NCBI GenBank assembly: GCA_021307315.1
Contig: JAJSPD010000021.1
Span: forward strand, 124,001 to 188,000
Length of the DNA: 64,000 nucleotides
Source: Bisporella sp. PMI_857
Lineage: Eukaryota > Ascomycota > Leotiomycetes > Helotiales > Helotiaceae
Reading direction: 5' to 3'
How positions within the stretch are numbered: the first letter of the stretch is position 1; every line of letters begins with the position of its first letter. Shown one piece after another: positions 1 through 9,949 of this stretch. The notes below the pieces were generated by a model, which saw only the letters and a list, made by a program, of their open reading frames with translations, was not told the origin of the DNA and did not search any database. The position numbers and the translations under genes were made by a program.

Positions 1-423
1 GAGGAGAAGACCAACCTGGAGAGAAAGGTTTGGGAGAAAATAAAAGCGGACATGGAACAGAGAATTGAAACTTTAACGGGTAGAGAGTCTTCGTCATTAG
101 TTGTAACGAGCATGAAACCTACTGAGGAAGTGGGTGCTCAAAGCATTGATGACAGCATGAACACGAACACACCAGCATCTTCTATAGACATACCCGCCGA
201 GTTGAAAGTTGAGTCCCCCATTAATTTACGCCTGGCTGGACCTACATCGCATCCGGCAGAACAAGCAGAGTCTGCTAATGATCTGCGAACGGAGATTCGA
301 CGTCTCCAGTCGCGATGCATCGAGATGGAGAATGCTTTGAGGGCGGTGGATAATGATGGACGCTCTATTGAAGGGCTTCTTAAAAGAGTACTGGAGAAAG
401 CCAGTTCTGCTCTTGCGGACTGA
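1..423 (+). CDS. C-terminal part of a coiled-coil protein (5' end outside window)
   Basis: Frame 1 is open from the first base to a TGA at 421-423, so this is the 3' end of a gene that begins left of the window. The visible 140 residues open with a charged helical stretch, pass through a Ser/Thr/Pro-rich segment, and close with a second heptad-like stretch (about residues 90-138, rich in Leu, Arg and Glu). That pattern fits a coiled-coil scaffold or motor-associated protein. No catalytic motif is visible and I do not recognise the family. The internal ATG at 52 is not needed as a start, because the frame is open upstream of it. Confidence 0.65.
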   Translation, partial: EEKTNLERKVWEKIKADMEQRIETLTGRESSSLVVTSMKPTEEVGAQSIDDSMNTNTPASSIDIPAELKVESPINLRLAGPTSHPAEQAESANDLRTEIRRLQSRCIEMENALRAVDNDGRSIEGLLKRVLEKASSALAD

Positions 424-1426
424 AGGAGCGTCGGCCATTATATAGATGCGTCTTTTGGGTATGTATGTGATATGACTACAAGGCGTTGAGGTAGTCATTT
501 GAAGGCGTTTGCGTGGCATTTTGAATCGGCATATCATTGTCATGCGGATTGCAAAATATGGCACTGCTATACTCGAACTTGGAGATATCGTGCCATATAG
601 GAGCCAGGGATCTCAGCAGATCCTAATACACCTAGACTATTCAAAGAAAGTATATCCAGGTAGGGAAAAGTCGAGCACGTTGACGATACCCATGAAAAGT
701 CAGGTCGATAATTGAACATGTAATGTATGGCTCATTCTAGAAGTACGATAGTCATGTTTTGACACCATAAAGATCAGACCAAACAAACCATGAATCTCGC
801 CAGCAATATCCAGATATGTGTGAAACCCTTATCTCGTAGAAATAGCCCCCTCTGAAACAGCGGTATCATTACCGAGTTTGTCAGCGAATCACCATCTCTA
901 ACAACCACGCCAAGACTTGCGTTTCGCATCATCGCCAGAACATCAATCTCTCACATTTGCTCCCTCAAAGGCTCTTGGAATGAGCTGATGCCAACGTTTG
1001 CGTGGCGTGAGCCGCCATGATGTTCTCCACTGATCTGCTGCCAGGGTAGCAATACAAGCAATCTAAGCAAGACCCTCATGGCAAGTATCTTTACACGGAA
1101 AAAGAACCCAAAACATAGGAAGGTGGGCCGAGATGAGAGCCTGAAACACGGACCTTCAAGAAGGATATAACGTTTCTTGAACCCCCAAGACTTGACCATG
1201 TTCAATTTTACTGTTCTTCTTATATATGCACTTTGGAAAAAAGATACGCTTGATCTGAGTGTAGGAAAACAACTAAAACAACTTTTGAGTGCTCCTTATT
1301 CCTGATCATCGATCTCAACCACACCAAATCAACCATCTTCTCTCACATCAACACATCCTCTCCTCTCGAACTACCTCATTCCATCTATCGTCTCTGCCAG
1401 CTTCAAATCACGGAAATCACCCAAAA
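424..1426. other. Intergenic region, including probable 5' UTR of the small membrane protein
   Basis: I see no convincing gene. The last 150 bases before 1427 are pyrimidine- and CA-rich, as expected for a fungal 5' leader. Confidence 0.6.
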
Positions 1427-1651
1427 ATGGCAATAACCTTTACCGGCCCGGACGCCTTCAAATTCTTCGGCTTCACCCCAAAGGCCACCGCCGTCCTCCA
1501 GGCGAACCCCTTCTACCTCGTAATCCTGATCCTCGTTCTCATAGGCTGCATCGGTATCGGCGTCCTGGCGTATGTGATTCACATCATCACGAACCGGCCG
1601 TACGCGAAGCCGAAAGCGAAGAAGGGCGAGAAGAAGGCTGGAGGGAAATAA
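1427..1651 (+). CDS. Small single-pass membrane protein (74 aa)
   Basis: The predicted protein has one strong hydrophobic segment (about residues 27-52, rich in Leu, Ile and Val) followed by a basic Lys-rich tail that ends KKAGGK. The topology suggests a small tail- or signal-anchored membrane protein with a cytosolic basic end. The ATG at 1427 sits in a good fungal start context (CCAAAAATGG). The frame is open back to 1289, but the extension is His/Ser/Gln-rich and reads like translated 5' UTR, so I start at 1427. High GC at third codon positions supports real coding. Size and layout resemble short ER or SERP/RAMP4-like proteins, but I see no diagnostic motif and assign no function. Confidence 0.65.
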   Translation: MAITFTGPDAFKFFGFTPKATAVLQANPFYLVILILVLIGCIGIGVLAYVIHIITNRPYAKPKAKKGEKKAGGK

Positions 1652-2939
1652 AGCGCATATCTAAGAACGAATTTGTAGAGGACGATATGTATTTTGCAAG
1701 AAGCTGTTGGAGAGTTACATAATGGGCTGGTTGGAGGAATAGTTGGAGGGGGTAATGGAGACATATGTATGCTATTGAGGAAGAATATAGGTGGGAAGGG
1801 AGTTGAAGGACTGGTTTTCACGGCCCAAGAATCGGGCGGATAGAGTGAGAGCTACAGGACACCCTTCAATCACCATACAAATATTGCGATGACGGCTGAA
1901 CAGCACGACCGTATATGGATACAAGAGGCGAAGCAACCGCAGAGGGAGAGGGCTTGTATTCTTGGAGCATGCTTCCTTGTATCAAACTTTATAAGAAGGA
2001 CAAAAGCATTTCTCGGGCATAGCGATTTTTTTTACCAGCGAAGATACCACGAAGAGACAAATCAAAATACATTCTATCAAGCACTATGTAAACTCCTCAA
2101 TAGTCTCCAGCTGCCACCTTTTTTTTTATTCGATTATATGAACGTGATGGGGAGTCATACCCCCCCTTTCTACCATTATCTCACTTCTTTCATTCGACCA
2201 CATCTCTGATCATCTCAGCCCTTTTTTGAATTTATCTACCTTACCATCTTGATTTCCAGACTATGCTCCATCATTAGCCTAAATTGTGGCAACCCGTTTT
2301 TTCCATGGACCCCAAAACCACAATCTGGTACCGAGACCGCCTCCCGTTCGCAGATCAAACACCGCACGCTTCAAGTTATAGAAAGTTAAGCAGACTCGTA
2401 CGATTTTCGTGACTTGCATACGTAACCTCTGCTTAAGCTTTGTTATTTTTGGAGTCCAAATTGATTGCATGGTATTTTATCGGACGATTCGGGGGGGTCG
2501 GGGTTTTTGTGGAATGGAGACTTGATGGTGCATGGTTGTTTGGGTGGGAAGAGAGGCGGCTTTCCTAATTGGGGATAGAACTATCTGTACATCCTTCACC
2601 GAGCACCAAGATCGAACGATGGGCCATGAAATACTGCAAATGTCTTACTATCCTCGTCTTGATCTAATTAAATTCATTGATTCATCAGACGATAGCAATA
2701 CTTGAAATATTTATAGAAAATGAAGCTAAAGAGGCGCCTAACTAAGAAAAGGTAGGAGAGCCATAACAAAAGAACTGCCATAGCCCTTCACTTATCTTCA
2801 GATGGGTTATATGTACTGAATATTTAGGGGGGCAAAAGACCCATTCAGGCTGGCCATTCTGTAGAAAGAATAAATTCGCTATATCGTTAAGGAACATATG
2901 AAAATATAAAAACAACAAAGGAAAAGGAATAGCGCCGGG
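1652..2939. other. Intergenic region between convergent genes
   Basis: This stretch lies between the 3' ends of the small membrane protein gene and the protease gene. It holds only short frames without coding character, plus T-rich tracts near 2118-2128. Confidence 0.6.
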
Positions 2940-4130
2940 CTATTCTTGAGGCCTCACCCAGTGATCCACATCCCTTCTCCGATTCCTCTCATCCCTCAGC
3001 TCAACCCTCTCAATAAACTCCTGCAAGCTTCCCCAAACCCTCATTTCCAGCCCTCTATGTCCGCGTGTGCGGAAAACGATCTCTTCCATCTCGCTCTCAC
3101 TCGTAATATGAGCATACTTACCTCTTCTCGCTCGGACCTTCAGAGGAAGTACATCCAACATTGTTTGATTCAGTGGCTGGAAGCCTCTAGCTTGGCTTTT
3201 GGCATCCTTACCTGTCCAATAATCCGTAAGCTCATATTTTAGGGGTGCATCTTCGTCTGCGTCAAACATGGAGCCTGTATCTATTGCATTTATGATCTCG
3301 GAAGCAATAACCTGGCGTCGGATGCGCATATCGCTGCCTGCATAGTTGAGCGGGTATCCGAAAGCGATAAAGAGGGCACTGGTCATGGCGAAGATCCCAC
3401 AGTCGTTGGCGGCACCTTGCTGAGGGCTCGCGCCAACTCTCACCCTCCATTCGTATGGTTTGAAATCGTCCCCTAGATGCTCGGATAGTAGATGAAAAAC
3501 AACGCCGAGCCTGCGGTCATCAGCAGAATCATGTTTACCAAGTGATTCTTGGTCGCTTTCGAGAAAATCGACAGTGCGGTTTATAGGGCTGATGACGATC
3601 AAAGCTACATGTTGGGCCTTCGTACGATCAGGCATAAAGATGTGACGAACCTTGAGGAATTCATTGGGATTATTGAGTCTCATGTTATACAAGGTTGTAT
3701 TGACGGTCTCCGTGTCACCTCCCTGGAAACCAACCTCTAACAGACCGCGGGCTTGGAGGAACCGCCGGTAGTAATCGAGAAAGAAGTCACCGCTGGTAGC
3801 ACAAACCAAGGGTACTTGCTTAGGACCATCACGACCGTTCGCGGCGTTTACGTAGTCACATACGTGTTGGATATACACCTCATACACTGAGCGGTGGGTG
3901 CCCATGTTGCCATTTTCGTGATTGAGGTAGTTAAAAGGCATTCGAAAAAGATCTTGGCCGTTGGGGTACAGATTATTGCTAGCAGGGGAAGTATGGATAA
4001 TATCGTCCCACTCACCTTCTTCCATAATGTTTTGAATGCGTGTTAGGTAGGCCTCTGAAGGTTTTGAGAACGCCTTGCGTTTGGCGATTCCTGCTGCTGC
4101 TACGGCTCTATGTGGGCGGATTGGTGGCAT
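2940..4130 (-). CDS. Ulp1-like C48 cysteine protease domain protein
   Basis: This is a single-exon gene for 396 aa. The centre matches the SUMO/NEDD8-protease (Ulp1, C48) fold. A histidine lies in the strand QHVALIVI (H174), an aspartate follows in TVDFLES (D188), glutamines lie at 237-238, and the nucleophile motif NDCGIF gives C244. This is the His-Asp-Gln-Cys order of the family, so the key residues are present and the enzyme could be active. The usual His-Trp pair reads His-Val here. The protein has no long regulatory N-terminus, only a short basic lead (residues 1-25), and the C-terminal 100 residues are charged and unassigned. It could cleave SUMO, NEDD8 or a related tag, or be one of the fungal C48-like proteins of unknown substrate. 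Confident on fold, not on substrate. Confidence 0.75.
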   Translation of the reverse strand: MPPIRPHRAVAAAGIAKRKAFSKPSEAYLTRIQNIMEEGEWDDIIHTSPASNNLYPNGQDLFRMPFNYLNHENGNMGTHRSVYEVYIQHVCDYVNAANGRDGPKQVPLVCATSGDFFLDYYRRFLQARGLLEVGFQGGDTETVNTTLYNMRLNNPNEFLKVRHIFMPDRTKAQHVALIVISPINRTVDFLESDQESLGKHDSADDRRLGVVFHLLSEHLGDDFKPYEWRVRVGASPQQGAANDCGIFAMTSALFIAFGYPLNYAGSDMRIRRQVIASEIINAIDTGSMFDADEDAPLKYELTDYWTGKDAKSQARGFQPLNQTMLDVLPLKVRARRGKYAHITSESEMEEIVFRTRGHRGLEMRVWGSLQEFIERVELRDERNRRRDVDHWVRPQE

Positions 4131-4963
4131 TGTGATTAATGTACTAGTATGTAGTATCTAGAACGAATGTATAGATTATTAATTTAAAAGGAAGATCAAC
4201 TTCACCCCCTATTGGATTCAGTTAAATTGAAAGATCGTTGTGTGTGAAAGGAACTCGATCAACGAGATGTGGAAATGCGATGAGAATGGGGAACAATTTG
4301 GAGATGGGAACAATGTTGATTCTTATTCTCTTCGAGCACAAGGACAATGCATTGTGAAAGTAATGATATAACAATATCTTTGAATGCTTTCTTTGCAAGC
4401 AATAAAACAAGGGCAGTCGTCAAGGCAATTCCAAAAATATAGTGAAAGTATCTGCTGTCAAAGAAGGGTGACAAAGGCATAACAAAGAGTACTAAATCAC
4501 ACAACAATTCAGGTACTATCACCTTGCTTACTAGTATACTAGGGATCTGTAACATGTCTCTATAACTAGAGAGGGTGAAAATATTCCGGTAGGTGTGTTT
4601 AGAGTGAGTAAATGGAATTTTCGACAGGAATATTATGAACTAGGATGAGGTAGAAGAATAGAGAAAGTCTACGCTAGTGTACAAGGTGGAGAGGCAAGGG
4701 GACGGAAGTCACCGATTGCTATCTCATAGTGCTCAAGTATACTGATTATGAGAAAATGGCGTATCAGCTTGACAGTTGTGCCTCGCAATTAGTAAAACGT
4801 TTCCTGAAAAGCTATTCCTATAATTGTTGAAGTCTGAGGGGAACCTAATCTCCAAAAATTTGCTCAAAATATGGACCGTTATTCATCTAATTTTATCTGT
4901 TCATCCTTCTATTGCTTGTTACATTATTTCATCTAACCTTTTCATATCCTTTCATTGCATACC
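4131..4963. other. Intergenic region, divergent from protease, downstream of SET gene
   Basis: AT-rich. A 98-codon minus-strand frame (4259-4555) has hydrophobic patches but no coding character I trust. No RNA gene seen. Confidence 0.55.
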
Positions 4964-6733
4964 CTAAGCCGATCCTTCGGTGGTGTGTCCGTTTGTATTT
5001 TTCTCCTCTTCTGCCTCTTTTCTACACCTTTCACACATGCACCACCCTCCCAAGCTTCCTTTTGCCCATTCTCTCCTGTCGTGAACCTTCAAGTCTATAT
5101 CGCAGTAATGATTCAGCACCTCCTCTCCTTGCTTGATGCCACCAGGAGAACCATCATATCTCTTTTCCCGACACCATAGTCTCATCTGCCCTCCCCACTC
5201 CCATTGCACGTTTGGATTGCAATCATGATTCGCTAAGCACCAAAGAGGATGTACTGCAGCAACTTCAGGACGTCCATCTCGTACACTGACCCTAGCTGAG
5301 GCTGTGCCACGAAACTTGGCATAAAGTGAATTGAAGATCCAAAGATCATATGAGCCAATCCCGGCATATATATCGATGTCCATCTTTTCTAGGACATGAA
5401 GCGGATTGGAGATATTGGCTGCAAATGAGAATGGCAAAGTCCAGATAGGAGGTGGCGGCGCTTGCAGAGAGAGTGACACGGCATTAGCGGAACTTGGAAG
5501 AAAATCGCCCCAGATATATTTGACCTCCTTGAGATCAAGAGGATGACACTCTTGCGTCTCGGCCATAGCCAAAGCCCTTATAAGTAGGAGAAGATAGAGG
5601 GCATTTGGCGTTTCCTTGGGATCCGGATCTTTGGCTATTGTATCAATATCTTTGTCGCAGAGTGATGGGTGGTATTGGGCAGATCGTTCAAAGCATTTCT
5701 CGTTGCAGAACATTGTGTCGTCGCAGTCTGGGCAACCTACCACAGCACTGTTAGCATCTAAAGGAGGAAGCTCTGCACTGCAAGCATCACATAGAGATTC
5801 CTTGAGACGATTGTTCGCTGTTAGAGCAGAGTACTCATCAAGGACAGTCTCTCCTGGCGGAATATCGTTTTTTGCGAAAAGCCCCAACTGTCTGTTCGTA
5901 GACTCAAATGTATATCCGTTACCTAGATTGTTCTCATTTAGCGTAGGTAGCTCTGTGATCTTTACCACACACTTCGCCTCGATCTGGTCTAATTCGGTAT
6001 TCAAAAAGTCTAGGGTTGCCTGCGAAAATCGATCGGGCTCGTGGTCGTTCCATGGATAAATTTCTCTCCGTACTAGCCCCTGGTCAGGAAGGTCATTTAT
6101 ATCCACCTCATCCACTGATAGTTTTCTTCTGGCTAATGCTTGGATGTGCTCCTTCTTGAACAATAGATCATCGTCATGCGGCGCAACCTCCAACCCTCGT
6201 AAACAAAATTCGTAGGCACTTTTCAGACAACCACACAACAATAAACTGATGGCTAGGCTGCGATAACACCACATAGAAGCTTTGTCTGCGATTGAAGGAG
6301 GCGTGCTATCCTCGTCCTCTTCGCTGTCGGAGTCTGCAAGATCCGGCGAAACAGCACTCACAAGGTCAACACTGGCCGAAGTCTGGCTCCCTCGCCGGAA
6401 AATAAGAGGCATCCCATCTTCACAGCGTTTCCTCAGAGACTCCAACGCCACCTCGTGATACTCAAAGCTGTCATCGCGAACCTCGTCGATCAACAACAGA
6501 GCTCTATATGCGTCTCCTGCCGCCAAGTCTGGGTATCCCAGATCGCCATGCACACGCGCTCTCTCGATATACGTGATCAGATCATATGGGTTTTCTAGCA
6601 GCTTATCTGTTAAAGCACGTCGTTTCGCCAGCAGAAGTAGCGTCTCATCCGCCTCCGAGATGCTGTTGCTGTCCATATTGCGGTTGACATGCTTGTAGAT
6701 TTTCCAGAAGCAAACTAAGATTTCAAGGTCCAT
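4964..6733 (-). CDS. SET and MYND domain protein with TPR-like N-terminus (SMYD-type lysine methyltransferase)
   Basis: Single exon, up to 589 aa. Helical TPR-like repeats occupy about residues 30-205. The first SET strands follow near 280-300 (RQLGLFAKNDIPPGE). A MYND-type zinc site lies at 315-359 (C-x2-C, C-x2-C, C-x3-C pattern, ending HPSLC). The catalytic SET core is at 495-545, with NHDCNPN (502-508) and NHYCD (541-545), the S-adenosylmethionine and active-site motifs. A Cys cluster after it (CMCERC) acts as post-SET. These place it among SMYD/Set5-like methyltransferases acting on histone or non-histone lysines. Met20 (base 6676, MDSNSIS) may be the true start, since the first 19 residues look less conserved in style. 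The substrate cannot be read from sequence. Confidence 0.85.
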   Translation of the reverse strand: MDLEILVCFWKIYKHVNRNMDSNSISEADETLLLLAKRRALTDKLLENPYDLITYIERARVHGDLGYPDLAAGDAYRALLLIDEVRDDSFEYHEVALESLRKRCEDGMPLIFRRGSQTSASVDLVSAVSPDLADSDSEEDEDSTPPSIADKASMWCYRSLAISLLLCGCLKSAYEFCLRGLEVAPHDDDLLFKKEHIQALARRKLSVDEVDINDLPDQGLVRREIYPWNDHEPDRFSQATLDFLNTELDQIEAKCVVKITELPTLNENNLGNGYTFESTNRQLGLFAKNDIPPGETVLDEYSALTANNRLKESLCDACSAELPPLDANSAVVGCPDCDDTMFCNEKCFERSAQYHPSLCDKDIDTIAKDPDPKETPNALYLLLLIRALAMAETQECHPLDLKEVKYIWGDFLPSSANAVSLSLQAPPPPIWTLPFSFAANISNPLHVLEKMDIDIYAGIGSYDLWIFNSLYAKFRGTASARVSVRDGRPEVAAVHPLWCLANHDCNPNVQWEWGGQMRLWCREKRYDGSPGGIKQGEEVLNHYCDIDLKVHDRREWAKGSLGGWCMCERCRKEAEEEKNTNGHTTEGSA

Positions 6734-7178
6734 GGGAGAAATTGGATTTTACGGTCTCTTTTAGGTCATTCGACTATCAAATTCCGATGTCTGCAAATGC
6801 AATTGTTTGAGCATCCGGAGAGAATGCTCCTGTCCAATCAAAATTCTACTCTTCAACGTTGGACCCTCTTTCTACGGATCCGGCGCTTGATTGTTTTTCG
6901 GCGCTAGTGCTGGACCATTACTATAGGCTGCAACACCGTAACACTACAACGTTGATATTATACAACCAACCATAAACTTTCCGTTTCATGGGGGAAGATA
7001 AACCATTCTTTTTCTTTATGCATTGTCCATCCACTAATCTCACATGTTTAATCTTCTTTAGTTATTCTAATTATAATTCCTGTGAACAATCTAGTACCCT
7101 CCAGGTTTCGTCATACCAGGTGCTCTATCTGATTTTTCTATGTAGAAACAATGAAGTCTTGGGATAGAAATGAGGAAA
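6734..7178. other. Intergenic region upstream of SET gene
   Basis: Short AT-rich spacer between two minus-strand genes. No gene seen. Confidence 0.55.
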
Positions 7179-8243
7179 TTACCCTCTCAGATCGCTCAGC
7201 TTATCTACGTAGAAGGCCGGCACAACTTTGGCGCCCTCAGCTTCCCACTCTGACTTCTTACTGACACCAGTCAAAACAGCTAAAGTTCCACCCAGTTTAC
7301 CTTCTATGCCAAATCGAATATCCGTGTCTAATCTATCACCTACCATACAAGCTGTTTTGCGATCAAATTGGAATTTTCCCTCTATCGAATCCATCATGGC
7401 CTGACTTGGCTTCCCCAACGCTATTGGCTGTTGTCCAGTCATGTTGACTAATGGAATCGATATCGAGCCTGCGCCAGGAAAGAAAGTGTGGTTTGACGGC
7501 AGCGTACTATCAGTATTCGTTGCTAGGAATTTTGCTCCACGAGCAAGATACTGGTATGCATGGGAAAGTTTAAGATAGTTGACATGCAAATCAAGTCCAG
7601 CCAGTACGATCCCGACGTTCTCATCCAAGAGCGAACCGTCCGCAATGCCCTTGTAGTCCTCTGGAGTGATATCCCTTCGAAATGCCAGATCTGTCCCACC
7701 TATGAATTCAACACCCTCCGATCTCAATTCTGTTTCGATACCACTCTCCCCAAGCACAAAAACTTTATTCTTTGGTGCTGGGAGCTTAAGAATCCGTGCG
7801 ATGTAAATGGCGGATGAATATGCCGATGCGAAGATCTCGTCGACGTTACTTGGTATGCCCATTGACGTGAGCTTCTTCTGATAATCTGCTCGGGACTTGG
7901 TGGAGTTGTTGGTAACAAACACGATCTTCTTTCCTGAAGGTGTTAGCGAAAGCACTAGTATCTGTATTTATTCATACCTTTCAACCTGAGTAGCTCTAAT
8001 GTTTCTACAGTCCCCTCGAACACATGATCGCCAGACCACAGGACCCCTAGTATCATCTATCAGCAGAGTTCATAGGACTACGATTCTCTCAAAATTACCA
8101 TCGCAGTCAAATAGGAAGATCTGGGGAAGTGTCAGTGATGGCCTGCGTTTGAAACTTTCAAGAACTGACTAACGCACGTCAAATCTGTCAATAAACTCGG
8201 CAATGGCAGCTTGATTGCCGGTGAGATACTTGGAAGCACCCAT
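7179..8243 (-). CDS. pho13: 4-nitrophenylphosphatase / phosphoglycolate phosphatase (HAD-IIA family, PHO13-like)
   Basis: Four exons by my reading: 8178-8243, 8099-8120, 7978-8046 and 7179-7933, giving 303 aa (yeast Pho13 is of similar length). Splicing restores the catalytic motif DCDGVLW, with nucleophile D27 and acid D29; it is split across exons 2 and 3. Downstream are the HAD motif II region (FVTNNSTK), the motif III lysine (LGKPS) and the motif IV acids (MVGDRLDTD). The C2-type cap lies between. Enzymes of this family dephosphorylate 2-phosphoglycolate and other toxic side-products of glycolysis in the cytosol. All introns are GT-AG and 50-60 nt long. The next gene upstream, the TMEM205-like gene, is also on the minus strand. 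Confidence 0.92.
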
Positions 8244-8921
8244 TTCTTAGGTAGACAAAATAGAGGATGGCGCGAAAAACTGGTTAAACAAGGGACTACT
8301 CAGTCAACAAATTATGTTTTTGGCGGGGTTCAGTTTTCATCATTGGTGGGGGTTGTCCCGTTTGATGCCTCCTTTGCCAGGCGCCAGGCAATGCCTCAGG
8401 GTTTGCGCTAGGGTTAGGGTTAGGGTTACAACCACAAAATGTAGGCCGTTATGATAATTGGGGTGGAATATGACGAAAGGCAAAAGCATGGAGAATGCTA
8501 CTGTAGGAAGCCAGAGTTATATTCCAAGATACATTCTGCCCATTTAGAAGTATCATAGCATCTCGATCGGAAAAGCCGTTTGTCCATTGCCATTACGCCG
8601 GTGGATCTGAATTGATGTGATAACAAGCTAGGCTGCCCTGTGCTTCAAGGGCAACTTGACAGTACTAGGTATGCGCAATGCTCAGGTTGTGTCCGGGATT
8701 GATGTGGCGCCCATGATGGGGCTCTTTAAGAATCAGTTCTCAAGAGATCCGCTCCATGTCATCGCCGTTCTATACACAATATGTCACCGAATAAACCACA
8801 AATCATTGACTATAGACTGTCCTCTTTGTTGCTTGCCTGATTGCAATTCAATGTATTGCCAACCGAATATACAGGTAATAGTGCATTCTTTCAATGCCAG
8901 TAAAGACTTCCACTGACAACC
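8244..8921. other. Intergenic region with telomere-type repeat
   Basis: Promoter of the PHO13-like gene and 3' flank of the TMEM205-like gene. Apart from the repeat listed separately, no gene is seen. Confidence 0.6.
8409..8428 (+). repeat. Interstitial telomere-like tract (about 3.3 x TTAGGG)
   Basis: Three perfect tandem TTAGGG units with partial units on both sides, about 165 bp upstream of the PHO13-like start codon. TTAGGG is the usual fungal telomere unit. Short internal copies can be binding sites for Myb-type telobox factors or scars of break repair. Confidence 0.85.
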
Positions 8922-9563
8922 TCAACTGATTCTTGCTCCAAGCGAGAAGCCATACCATACTGTTGCAATAAATCCAAGTAGATTCACAACGGACGAAATG
9001 CCGTGCATAGCACTGAATGATTTGTTCAACCTCTGCATTTCCTCTGAGTGAGGAGGTGGGTCGTACGACTTCTTTCCGTCGCGTGTTTCTAAAAATTTCA
9101 GTTCGCTCTTCAACACTTATAGTATTTGAGATTCTAACCTTGATGCTTCCTTTCCTTCATAATTTTCGTGGTCCGTGGTCCGATATAAATGACATTGGCT
9201 AGACCCGTGGCGAACATCGTTGCCACCGGTACCAGAACGGTCCATCGGTTGGCCTTAGCAAAAGTGCCAGAGAAACTGGACGCTGTACCAAGCAGGAGCT
9301 TATCTCCTGGGTACGTTGCTGCAAGCACGACCGGCAGAGCCGTAATGATGCTAAAATATGGCGGGAATATCTTCTGCTGCAGCTGGGAGAATTGTGCTCG
9401 TGGAAGCGCTTTGAAGGAAACTATTCCTCCAACAAAAGTCTTTGATCTTGTCAACCACGTTTACTAGAACAAAGTTATCATTTGAGCTTACTTGGAAAAA
9501 TTGAGTTCCGAGTAGGGTTCCATATCTATTTGCTGTTAGCCACCTCTTGCTTGAGTTGGCCAT
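8922..9563 (-). CDS. TMEM205-like (DUF4149) membrane protein
   Basis: Three exons, 9492-9563, 9139-9439 and 8922-9088, encode 179 aa. The start MANSSKR is followed by a typical family opening (GTLLGTQFFQ, then TFVGGIV after intron 1) and the conserved ALPR and PPYFS segments. About four hydrophobic stretches are visible, the last near the C-terminus (GFIATVWYGF). Intron 1 (9440-9491) and intron 2 (9089-9138) are about 50 nt long and were placed by frame and family pattern. TMEM205-like proteins are small multi-pass membrane proteins of unclear function; in humans one is tied to cisplatin tolerance. The gene is head-to-head with Ku80 across 386 bp. Confidence 0.85.
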
Positions 9564-9949
9564 TCCACTTTACGTTATAATGTGGTAAGGGGCTAGAGTC
9601 TTGAAAACCGATTGATCAGACATTTTGAGATCTGTGTGGTCAACCAAGGAGCAGGGTAAGGTAAACTTAGATTATAATATTTAATATTCTTTGAAGTAGG
9701 TGCTACCCTTAAATGTCTTTGTTGTTCTTGATAATATGTTGATCAGACACAGATATATCCTCGGCAAATTGGCCCTCCCCTGGTGCCAAGTAATTATTAA
9801 CACGTGATTTCGTGAGGGAACCGCAAGGGGTCGCGTTGGGAGCCTTTGCATCGCGTCTGCCTGATGTCTTCTTTCTCGCCGTTCCCACGTTATCGCTTAA
9901 TCTCAGTCTATCAACGCGCAACATCGCCGACAGCGCTATTTATCCAACA
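9564..9949. promoter_or_regulatory. Shared promoter between TMEM205-like gene and Ku80
   Basis: The two start codons face away from each other across 386 bp, so both promoters must lie here or overlap the transcripts. No specific factor site was identified. Confidence 0.55.

Noticed and set aside
1889..2209. 106-codon plus-strand frame
   Set aside because: No coding character; overlaps T-rich tracts in a convergent intergenic region.
4259..4555. 98-codon minus-strand frame with hydrophobic segments
   Set aside because: AT-rich, no start context, overlapping frames of similar length, and no recognisable motif.
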